Shown here: one piece after another, positions 53,899 through 64,000 of the stretch
How the letters are laid out: the number at the start of each line of letters is the position of its first letter
Numbering within the stretch: the first letter of the stretch is position 1
Origin: Leucobacter aridicollis
Lineage (GTDB): Bacteria > Actinomycetota > Actinomycetes > Actinomycetales > Microbacteriaceae
Length of the DNA stretch: 64,000 bases
Direction of reading: 5' to 3'
Assembly (NCBI RefSeq): GCF_024399335.1
Contig: NZ_CP075339.1
Span: 1,426,001-1,490,000, forward strand
Notes under the pieces: generated by a model
Seen by the model: the letters and a program-made list of their open reading frames with translations, nothing else
The model's database searches: none
Told to the model about the DNA's origin: nothing
Program-made: the position numbers and the translations under genes

Positions 53899-54873
53899 GT
53901 GAACGCCACCCGTCCCATAGATCCGCTCGGCTCAATCGATTCGACCGAGCTGCGCATCCTGCACACCCTGTCGGTGACTGGATCGCTCACGGCGACCGCA
54001 GCGGCGCTCGGCCTGAGCCAGCCAGCGGTAAGCCAGCGCATCAAGCGCGTCGAGACGCGCCTCGCGGTTCCACTCATCGAGCGGTTCGGCCGTGGGATTC
54101 GGCTGACGACCGCAGGCAACATCCTCGCCGATCATGGCCGCACCGTGGTGAGCGAGATCGATGCTGCCCTCGCGGCGATCGACGATCTGCGTGGCGAACG
54201 GGCAGGCACCCTCCGGCTCGTCGGGTTCCCGTCAGCATCGGCGACAATCGTCCCCGCCATCATGCGAAAGCTCGCAGTCGAGGCGCCTGAGGTGGCCCTC
54301 CAGTACCGCGAGGCTGAGCCGCCCGAGGCGACCGAGATGCTCCGCGACGGCGAAGTCGACTGCGCGCTGATCTTCGACTACGAGGGGGCTGCAGAGCTTC
54401 CAGCAGGTTCGGCTTTCTTCCCGCTCTGGGAGGAGGAAGTGCAACTCGTCGTGTCTGAGAGCCGTGCCGCCGAGCTCGGGGGGCTCGGCGCGGCCGGGGC
54501 GCCAGCCAAGCTCGGCGAATTCGCCGCCGACCACTGGATCGCGGGCTGCGAGAAGTGCCGTGGCCACCTGCTCGCGGCTTCCCGCGACGCTGGCTTCGAT
54601 CCAGAGATTATTCAGGAGACGGACAACGTGCCGGCAATGCTCGCGATGGCTGCGGCTGGCGGTGCGGTTGCGCTCGTGCCAGGTCTCGCCCTCGCCGCAG
54701 CACGCACGCTTCCCGAAGAGGCGGTGCTCGTCGAGCTCGACCCGCAGCGTCACCGAACGATCGGGCTGATCGCTATGGCGACAGCGAACGAGAGCCCGCA
54801 GGTGCGCCTCGCTCGGCGCCTGCTCGCCAGCGTCGACGGCACCTGTTGGGGTCTCACCCCAGTGGGGAAGTAG
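53899..54873 (+). CDS. LysR-family transcriptional regulator
   Basis: 324 residues if started at GTG 53899, leaderless behind TATAGT (53887-53892, 6-nt gap); an ATG at 53857 would fall inside the operator. HTH: RILHTLSVTGSLTATAAALGLSQPAVSQRIKRVETRLAVPLIERF. Effector domain includes an unusual CEKC motif in WIAGCEKCRGHL (~218-230 of the protein), a possible redox or metal site. Divergent from the PLP enzyme and 70 bp upstream of an MFS transporter. Confidence 0.85.
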   Translation: MNATRPIDPLGSIDSTELRILHTLSVTGSLTATAAALGLSQPAVSQRIKRVETRLAVPLIERFGRGIRLTTAGNILADHGRTVVSEIDAALAAIDDLRGERAGTLRLVGFPSASATIVPAIMRKLAVEAPEVALQYREAEPPEATEMLRDGEVDCALIFDYEGAAELPAGSAFFPLWEEEVQLVVSESRAAELGGLGAAGAPAKLGEFAADHWIAGCEKCRGHLLAASRDAGFDPEIIQETDNVPAMLAMAAAGGAVALVPGLALAAARTLPEEAVLVELDPQRHRTIGLIAMATANESPQVRLARRLLASVDGTCWGLTPVGK

Positions 54874-54943
54874 CCACACATCAGATAGCCGCCCATCCAC
54901 TGAGCCGCAGCCAACCACACATCGCCATCAAAGGAGACGTCGC

Positions 54944-56245
54944 GTGACGACGAACACGGCAGCACAACCGAACCGGGCACACGAGTCGCACGGGTATCGG
55001 AATCGGCTCCCGCTCGAGCTTGGCGGCAAGCTGCAGCGTCGCACGCTGATCGTGCTCTCGACCGCGACGATTCTCGGCGGTCTTGGCTTTGGCGCCTCCG
55101 CCTCTGTCGGGGCGCTGTTGCTCGCAGAGGTGAGCGGCAACGACGCGATCTCTGGACTTGCAGCTGCGATGTCGAACGCGGGTGCAGCGGCCGCGGGAAT
55201 CCCGCTCGCGCGGATAGCGGCCCGACGCGGGCGCCGCGCGGCCGTCGTGCTTGGTAGCTCAGTCGCAATGCTCGGCGCGCTCCTCGCGATCTCAGGAGCG
55301 GCGATCTCGCAGTGGTGGGTGCTCGCTCTCGGGATCGGGATCCTCGGCGTCGCCTCCGCCGTGCAGCTCCTGTCGCGCTTCGCAGCGACCGATCTTGCGC
55401 TGCCAGAGAACCGCGCACGCGACCTGTCGCTCGTGGTCTGGTCGATCACCGTCGGAGCGGTGATCGGGCCGAACCTCATGGGCCCGGGAGCTGTCGTCGG
55501 TGGGTGGATAGGCGTGACTCCGCTCGCCGGAGTCTTCGTGTTCACGTTCTTTGCGCAGCTTGCGGCCGTGTGCGTGAACTACTTCGGGCTGCGGCCAGAC
55601 CCGTTGCTCACCGCCCGCGCATTGCAGGCTGAAGCCGCACAGGCTCGGGATGCAGGTCCCGAAACCGCGACCGAGGTCGCGGCCTCGCGCGGCGCAAAGA
55701 TCCTTGCGATTGTCATCATCGGTATGGCCCAGGCCATCATGGTCGGCCTCATGGCGATGACGCCGCTGCACCTCAAGCACCACGGCGGAAGCGACGCGCT
55801 CGTCGGGATCACGCTGAGCCTACACATCGCGGGCATGTACGCGCTGTCGCCGGTGTTCGGCATCCTCGCTGGCAAGATTGGCAGGCTCCCGGTGATCGTC
55901 GGCGGCTGGGCGATCCTGCTTGTCGCAATCTACTTCGCCTACCTCTCCGGCGAGAACAGTCTGTATGTGCAGATCGCGATGACCCTCGTTGGCGTCGGCT
56001 GGAGCGCTGTGACTGTCGCGGGCGCGGCGCTGCTCACCGACCTGACCGCGCTCGGCGAACGGCCGAAGTGGCAGGGGCGCGCCGATACGTTCATGAGCGC
56101 CTCAGGTGCTGCGGCGGGTGTGCTTGCCGGAATCGTGTTCGCAATGAGCGACTTCTCGATCCTCGCGCTCGTCGCGCTCGCTCTGCTGACGCTCGGAGCG
56201 ATTGCATCGATGTACCCGAAGCTGCGAGTAGCCAGGCAACACTGA
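54944..56245 (+). CDS. Major facilitator superfamily transporter
   Basis: 433 residues, GTG 54944 with AAGGAGA. About 12 hydrophobic segments; [18 protein letters not shown] is the MFS loop 2-3 motif region. Central loop (~218-240, [17 protein letters not shown]) is acidic. Likely an exporter or importer of the compound handled by the PLP enzyme and sensed by the LysR protein; no direct proof. Ends 35 bp before the leaderless gltX. Confidence 0.85.
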   Translation: MTTNTAAQPNRAHESHGYRNRLPLELGGKLQRRTLIVLSTATILGGLGFGASASVGALLLAEVSGNDAISGLAAAMSNAGAAAAGIPLARIAARRGRRAAVVLGSSVAMLGALLAISGAAISQWWVLALGIGILGVASAVQLLSRFAATDLALPENRARDLSLVVWSITVGAVIGPNLMGPGAVVGGWIGVTPLAGVFVFTFFAQLAAVCVNYFGLRPDPLLTARALQAEAAQARDAGPETATEVAASRGAKILAIVIIGMAQAIMVGLMAMTPLHLKHHGGSDALVGITLSLHIAGMYALSPVFGILAGKIGRLPVIVGGWAILLVAIYFAYLSGENSLYVQIAMTLVGVGWSAVTVAGAALLTDLTALGERPKWQGRADTFMSASGAAAGVLAGIVFAMSDFSILALVALALLTLGAIASMYPKLRVARQH

Positions 56246-56267
56246 AGCCCGGCCGCGCAATAACGGC

Positions 56268-56273
56268 TAAACT
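56268..56273 (+). promoter_or_regulatory. Leaderless -10 for gltX
   Basis: TAAACT ends 7 nt before ATG 56281. The same TAAACT occurs before queT (58873-58878). Confidence 0.55.
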
Positions 56274-56280
56274 GATGGGG

Positions 56281-57804
56281 ATGTCTACTACCGTCGAACC
56301 CCAGTTCTCAACCGCCACCGGCAGCGACGTTCGCGTTCGCTTCTGCCCCTCACCGACTGGCACGCCGCACGTCGGCATGGTGCGCACGGCCCTGTTCAAC
56401 TGGGCGTACGCCCGCCACACGGGTGGCACGTTCGTTTTCCGTATCGAAGACACTGACGCTGCGCGCGACAGCGAGGAGAGCTACGGCCAGATCCTCGATT
56501 CCCTGCGTTGGCTCGGCCTCACCTGGGACGAGGGCATCGACGTTGGCGGCCCCCACGGGCCCTACCGCCAGTCGCAGCGTGGTGAGATCTACCGCGAGAT
56601 CGCGCAGCGCCTGATGGACGCCGGCTACCTCTACGAGAGCTTCTCGACCGCCGAGGAAATCGACGCGCGCAACGAGGCGAACGGCCGCGCGAAGCAGCTC
56701 GGCTACGACAACTTCGACCGCGACCTTACCGACGAGCAGCGCGCGGCGTTCCGTGCGGAGGGCCGCGAGCCCGCGCTCCGTTTCCGCATCCCCGACATGG
56801 ATCTCAGCTTCGACGACCTGGTGCGCGGGCCGATTAGCTTCCCCGCGGGGTCGACCATCGACTTCGTTGTCGTTCGCCCGAACGGTGCCCCGCTGTACAC
56901 GCTCACGAACCCGGTCGACGACGCGCTGATGGGCATCACCCACGTGTTGCGCGGCGAGGATCTCCTGTCGTCGACACCGCGCCAGGTCGCACTGCACCGA
57001 GCGCTCGTTGAGCTCGGCATCGAGGCCGCGATCCCGCAGTTTGGTCACCTCCCGTACGTGCTGGGAGAGGGAAACAAGAAGCTTTCAAAGCGCGACCCCG
57101 AATCGAACCTGCTGCACCACCGTGAGCGCGGGTTCATCCCCGAGGGGCTCCTCAATTACCTGTCGCTGCTCGGCTGGTCGATCTCGTCGGATCGAGACGT
57201 GTTCACGAGCGACGAGATGATCGCCGCGTTCGACGTCACGGACGTGAACCCGAACCCCGCACGCTTCGACCAGAAGAAGGCCGACGCGATCAACGCAGAC
57301 CACATCAGGCTGCTGAGCGAGGACGAGTTCTACAAGCGGATTCTGCCGTACCTCATTGCGGGCGGAGCGCTGCCGGTTGAGCCGAGCGAGCAGCAGCTCG
57401 CGACGGTTCGTGCGGCGGTGCCGCTCGTGCAGAGCCGCGTCACTGTCCTGTCCGAGGTCGTGCCAATGCTCGGATTCCTCTTCACCAACGCGGCCGCGCT
57501 CGTCTACGAAGACGACGCGCTCAAGTCGTTGAAGGACGACGCGCCCGAGGCGCTGCGTGCAAGCATCACCGCGCTCGAAGCCCTCCCAGCTGACGGGTGG
57601 GCGACGGAACAGATCCAGACGGCGCTGCAGGACGCGCTCATCGAGGGCATGGGCTTGAAGCCGCGCGTCGCCTTCGGGGCGCTGCGGGTTGCCGCCTCGG
57701 GTCGCCGCGTGTCTCCGCCGTTGTTCGAGTCGTTCGAGCTGCTCGGCCGCGAGGAGACGCTTGCGCGTCTCCGCCGGCTCGAGGCTCAGCTTTCTGGCGA
57801 GTAA
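56281..57804 (+). CDS. gltX: Glutamyl-tRNA synthetase
   Basis: 507 residues, ATG 56281 (leaderless). HIGH-equivalent [25 protein letters not shown] and KMSKS-equivalent [14 protein letters not shown] are present; [10 protein letters not shown] and [20 protein letters not shown] follow. Charges tRNA-Glu, whose gene lies at 47961. C-terminal ~150 residues form the anticodon-binding cage. Length is normal for actinobacteria. Confidence 0.94.
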   Translation: MSTTVEPQFSTATGSDVRVRFCPSPTGTPHVGMVRTALFNWAYARHTGGTFVFRIEDTDAARDSEESYGQILDSLRWLGLTWDEGIDVGGPHGPYRQSQRGEIYREIAQRLMDAGYLYESFSTAEEIDARNEANGRAKQLGYDNFDRDLTDEQRAAFRAEGREPALRFRIPDMDLSFDDLVRGPISFPAGSTIDFVVVRPNGAPLYTLTNPVDDALMGITHVLRGEDLLSSTPRQVALHRALVELGIEAAIPQFGHLPYVLGEGNKKLSKRDPESNLLHHRERGFIPEGLLNYLSLLGWSISSDRDVFTSDEMIAAFDVTDVNPNPARFDQKKADAINADHIRLLSEDEFYKRILPYLIAGGALPVEPSEQQLATVRAAVPLVQSRVTVLSEVVPMLGFLFTNAAALVYEDDALKSLKDDAPEALRASITALEALPADGWATEQIQTALQDALIEGMGLKPRVAFGALRVAASGRRVSPPLFESFELLGREETLARLRRLEAQLSGE

Positions 57805-57810
57805 ACGCCT

Positions 57811-57833
57811 CAGGCGGGCGTGCCGCCCGCCTG
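57811..57833 (+). terminator. Hairpin terminator after gltX
   Basis: CAGGCGGGC and GCCCGCCTG form a perfect 9-bp stem with 5-nt loop, 6 bp after the stop codon. Confidence 0.7.
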
Positions 57834-57870
57834 TCAGGAATCGGTTGACTGGATGAAGGAGTGAGACCTG

Positions 57871-58875
57871 ATGGTGATCGAGACGGTTGCGGATAATCCC
57901 GCGGCTCCCTACGGCGTCGCAATTATCGGCGGAGGCCCTGCTGGGCTGTCAGCTGGCCTGCAGCTCGTTCGGGCGAACCGACGTATCGCGATCCTCGACT
58001 CAAACAGGCCGAGGCACTCTGCCACGCTTCGCTCCCACGGTTTCCTGACCCGCGACGGTGCGCCGCCGCTTGAGCTTCGCAGGCTCGGACGCGAAGAGTT
58101 CGAGACCTACCCGACTGCGCGTTTCGCGCAGGCAATGACCCGCGAAATCGCACCGCTGACCGCCGAGGAAGCGCGCGAAGCTGGCTTCCCAGACGGAATC
58201 GGGTTCAAGATCAGGGGCACCGGGCTTCGGGGAAGCAGCGACGTCGAGATCCTTGCCAGGCGAGTGCTCATCGCCGCCGGCCTCACTGAGGAGCTTCCGC
58301 CGTTTCCGATGATCCGCGCGTACTACGGAACTGCGCTGCACTCGTGCGTTGAGTGCGACGGGTTCGAGAAGACCGACAAGCCGCTCGCGCTGATCGGCGA
58401 GACGAGCGACATGTTCGCTCGGGCACTGCTCATCTCACGGTTCAGCTCTGACCTCATCGTCTTCACGAACGGGGCCGACACGATCCGTGCTGAGCAGGAG
58501 GCTGAGCTCGCATCGATCGGGATCCGCGTCGAGCGCCGTGCCATCGACGACATCGTTGGCGAGAAAGCCGACATGACTGGCGTCCGTCTCGCCGACGGCG
58601 AGGTCATTGCCCGGGTTGGAGGCTTCGTTCGCCCACGCTGGCATGCGTCGGTCGACTACTTTGGTGACCTGGAGATCGAGCGCGACGACTGGGGCCTCGT
58701 GAAGGTCGACGAGCGCGGCGAGACCTCGATTCGCGGAGTCTACGCCGCGGGCGACACCGTCCCGCCCGGGCCACAACAGCTCATCATCGCGGCGGGCAAC
58801 GGCGCAAGCGTTGCCGCGAAGCTCAACATGGACATGATCCGTGGTGCGCTCGGCGTCGGACAAGTCGACGAGTAA
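57871..58875 (+). CDS. Thioredoxin-reductase-like FAD oxidoreductase
   Basis: 334 residues, ATG 57871 with AAGGAG (57857-57862). FAD motif VAIIGGGPAGLSAGLQLVRANRRIAILD near the N-terminus, redox pair CVEC in LHSCVECDGFE (position ~155), GVYAAGDT near the C-terminus. The NADPH-domain GxGxxA-type motif is poorly conserved (LIGETSDMFARALL), so it may be an NAD-independent family member or use another reductant. Upstream hairpin ends gltX; the next gene is queT. Confidence 0.8.
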   Translation: MVIETVADNPAAPYGVAIIGGGPAGLSAGLQLVRANRRIAILDSNRPRHSATLRSHGFLTRDGAPPLELRRLGREEFETYPTARFAQAMTREIAPLTAEEAREAGFPDGIGFKIRGTGLRGSSDVEILARRVLIAAGLTEELPPFPMIRAYYGTALHSCVECDGFEKTDKPLALIGETSDMFARALLISRFSSDLIVFTNGADTIRAEQEAELASIGIRVERRAIDDIVGEKADMTGVRLADGEVIARVGGFVRPRWHASVDYFGDLEIERDDWGLVKVDERGETSIRGVYAAGDTVPPGPQQLIIAAGNGASVAAKLNMDMIRGALGVGQVDE

Positions 58876-58904
58876 ACTAAGGTGAGCGCTCACGGATAGT
58901 GAGC
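58873..58904 (+). promoter_or_regulatory. queT promoter with lac-operator-like palindrome
   Basis: TAAACT (58873-58878) is the -10. It is followed by GTGAGCGCTCAC (58882-58893), a perfect 12-bp palindrome at the expected transcription start, then GGATA and a third GTGAGC (58899-58904) that could also form a stem with GCTCAC. Either an operator for a LacI-type repressor or an RNA hairpin. Confidence 0.45.
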
Positions 58905-58960
58905 GAGAAGTTCGTAGTACAGACGTGGGGCAGCGCGTCGTCACTCTCAAGGAGACAGTT

Positions 58961-59674
58961 GTGTCTGAGCAACAGCGCGCCCACTTGGTGCCTGGTGACC
59001 GTGCGGCAGCGGCTGGGGGCCGCTACGCAGTAATTTCAGCGGCGTTCGTCGGGATCCTATTGATCTCAAACGTTGTCGCAGTGAAACCGATCGCGTTCGG
59101 TGCGATCGAGGTGGGCGACCTCTCGCTACCGCTCGTGTTCGACGGGGGAGTCTTCCTCTTCCCCCTCGCCTACATCCTCGGCGACGTACTTGCCGAGGTG
59201 TACGGGCTGAAAGCGTCCCGCCGTGCGATCCTCACCGCCTTCGCGCTTGCGCTCGTCGCGTCGTTGACGATACTCATCGTGCAGGTATCGCCGCCAGCGG
59301 CTGGGTGGGAGAACCAGGACGCCTTCGCGGCTGTGCTCGGGTTTGTTCCGCGCATCGTTGCCGCGAGCCTCGTTGCCTTCCTCGCGGGTCAGCTCGTGAA
59401 CGCGTGGGTGCTGGATCGGCTAAGGCGCAAGACCTCCGGCCGCTTCCTGCGGACACGACTGATCGGCTCAACGATTGCTGGCCAGCTCATTGACACTCTG
59501 CTCTTTTGCACGATCGCGTTCGCCGGGATCATTACCGGCGTCGACTTCGTCATGTACGTCGTGCTCGGCTACGTGGTGAAGGTGCTCGCCGAGGTCGTGC
59601 TGCTCCCCGTCACTACCAGGGTCATTGCGTGGACGAGGCGTGCAGAGGAGTCTCGGGTGGGGCTCATCGCGTAG
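58961..59674 (+). CDS. queT: Queuosine precursor transporter (YhhQ/QueT-like, ECF-independent COG1738)
   Basis: 237 residues, GTG 58961 with AAGGAGA. Six or seven hydrophobic segments; hallmark LPLVFDGGVFLFPLAYILGDVLAEVYGLKASRRAI, typical of the COG1738 family that imports preQ0, preQ1 or queuine. Convergent with tgt (60015-61343), which inserts such bases into tRNA. No biosynthetic que genes are in the window, so salvage is the simplest reading. (YhhQ is the family name; the symbol is by analogy.). Confidence 0.8.
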   Translation: MSEQQRAHLVPGDRAAAAGGRYAVISAAFVGILLISNVVAVKPIAFGAIEVGDLSLPLVFDGGVFLFPLAYILGDVLAEVYGLKASRRAILTAFALALVASLTILIVQVSPPAAGWENQDAFAAVLGFVPRIVAASLVAFLAGQLVNAWVLDRLRRKTSGRFLRTRLIGSTIAGQLIDTLLFCTIAFAGIITGVDFVMYVVLGYVVKVLAEVVLLPVTTRVIAWTRRAEESRVGLIA

Positions 59675-59717
59675 TCGGGCCTGGGGTCTGGGGGTCTTGG
59701 GATCTTAGCTTGCCCGC

Positions 59718-59816
59718 GTCAGCCGTATTCCAGTGGATCGGCGTTAGGTATGGCGGTCTGGGCTTTCGCGGTGATTGAGACTGCAGATCTCAGATGGATG
59801 GGTTGCTCGGCCCGCA
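59718..59816 (+). repeat. Tandem intergenic repeat, copy 1
   Basis: 99-bp unit with a second copy exactly 126 bp downstream (59844-59942), about 84% identical. Conserved blocks: CCAGTGGATCGGCGTTAG, GACTGCAGATCTCAGA and ATGGGTTGCTCGGCCCGCA. The short ORF reading through both has no gene-like features. Confidence 0.85.
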
Positions 59817-59843
59817 GCTCGGCACGGGGGTGTGGGCGTTCCC

Positions 59844-59942
59844 GTCAGCCGTGCGCCAGTGGATCGGCGTTAGATCTGGCGTCTCGGGCATCTTCGGTGA
59901 TTGGGACTGCAGATCTCAGACGAATGGGTTGCTCGGCCCGCA
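59844..59942 (+). repeat. Tandem intergenic repeat, copy 2
   Basis: Second copy of the 126-bp-period repeat. It ends 24 bp before the queT/tgt hairpin. The core TCTCA/TGAGA half-sites around CTGCAG are stronger in copy 1. Confidence 0.85.
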
Positions 59943-59966
59943 ACGCGGCCCGCTGCCCGGTTCGCA

Positions 59967-60003
59967 CCGGGGTGGGCCGCGAGGCTCTCTCGGCCCACCC
60001 CGG
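59967..60003. terminator. Hairpin between queT and tgt
   Basis: CCGGGGTGGGCCG pairs perfectly with 59991-60003 (13 bp) around an 11-nt loop; serves convergent queT and tgt. Confidence 0.7.
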
Positions 60004-60014
60004 AGAGGCTGTGT

Positions 60015-63860
<3,846 letters not shown>

Positions 63861-64000
63861 AAGTTTCGAAGAGCAAACGGTGGATGCCTTGGCATCTGGA
63901 GCCGAAGAAGGACGTAGTAATCTGCGATAAGCCTCGGGGAGCCGATAAACGGGCTGTGATCCGAGGATTTCCGAATGGGGAAACCCCGCCAGCGCGCGTG
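63861..64000 (+). rRNA. 23S ribosomal RNA, 5' part only
   Basis: Begins ~63861 with GGTGGATGCCTTGGCA (63879-63894), the conserved 5' segment of 23S; runs off the window. Confidence 0.93.

Noticed and set aside
58876..58960. preQ1 riboswitch upstream of queT
   Set aside because: I cannot find the A-rich tail and pseudoknot pairing typical of preQ1-I or -II.

Overview
The window comes from a high-GC Gram-positive bacterium. The 16S rRNA (about 61893-63416) has actinobacterial character, the coding sequence is strongly G/C-biased at third codon positions, GTG starts are common and many genes look leaderless. Together with the GuaB1-type enzyme and a 16S-23S spacer without tRNA genes, this fits Actinomycetota, most likely family Microbacteriaceae. 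Leucobacter is my best guess at genus, but I could not test it. Gene density is high. I see no insertion sequence, phage or CRISPR array.

Layout. (1) 1-4435: a MarR-type repressor diverges from an amino-acid-type ABC importer operon (binding lipoprotein, permease, ATPase) ending in an aldo/keto reductase-like gene, with a perfect 16-bp palindrome between them. (2) 4508-8920: an acyl-CoA synthetase, a GAF-LuxR regulator preceded by a 26-codon ORF, an acyl-CoA dehydrogenase and a small unknown gene. (3) 8947-28171: a 19-kb CoA-thioester catabolic island. It holds an acyl-CoA ligase, an enoyl-CoA hydratase, class I and class III CoA transferases, two thiolases, two MaoC/hotdog hydratases, three acyl-CoA dehydrogenases and an SDR, grouped around a complete TRAP importer and XRE, LysR and GntR regulators. 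The substrate cannot be read from sequence but is probably an organic acid that is activated and beta-oxidised. (4) 28412-34792: a DsbA-like protein, then a PhnDCE-type importer chained by start/stop overlaps to a tyrosine-phosphatase-fold enzyme and a TetR regulator, then an acyl-CoA thioesterase. (5) 34827-41269: glpD and its TetR regulator diverge from an alkyl-DHAP-synthase-like flavoenzyme and an SDR; then a small membrane protein, a glycerophosphodiesterase and a 39-residue Cys-rich protein. (6) 41473-57804: housekeeping and amino-acid genes (M20 peptidase, mscL, guaB1, thrC, AI-2E-family protein, tRNA-Glu, leuB, ilvE, FAH-family protein, rlmN, a PLP enzyme/LysR/MFS trio, gltX). (7) 57871-64000: a thioredoxin-reductase-like protein, a queuosine-precursor transporter facing tgt across a tandem 126-bp repeat, then an rRNA operon (16S, spacer, start of 23S).

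Recurring regulatory features are -10 elements of the form TANNNT placed 6-7 nt before a start codon (leaderless genes), long perfect hairpins without U tracts as terminators, and 1-4 bp start/stop overlaps inside operons. The best candidate for an undescribed system is the TRAP-coupled CoA catabolic island with its two candidate operator types. Smaller candidates are the PhnDCE/phosphatase/TetR unit and the leader ORF ahead of the GAF-LuxR gene.
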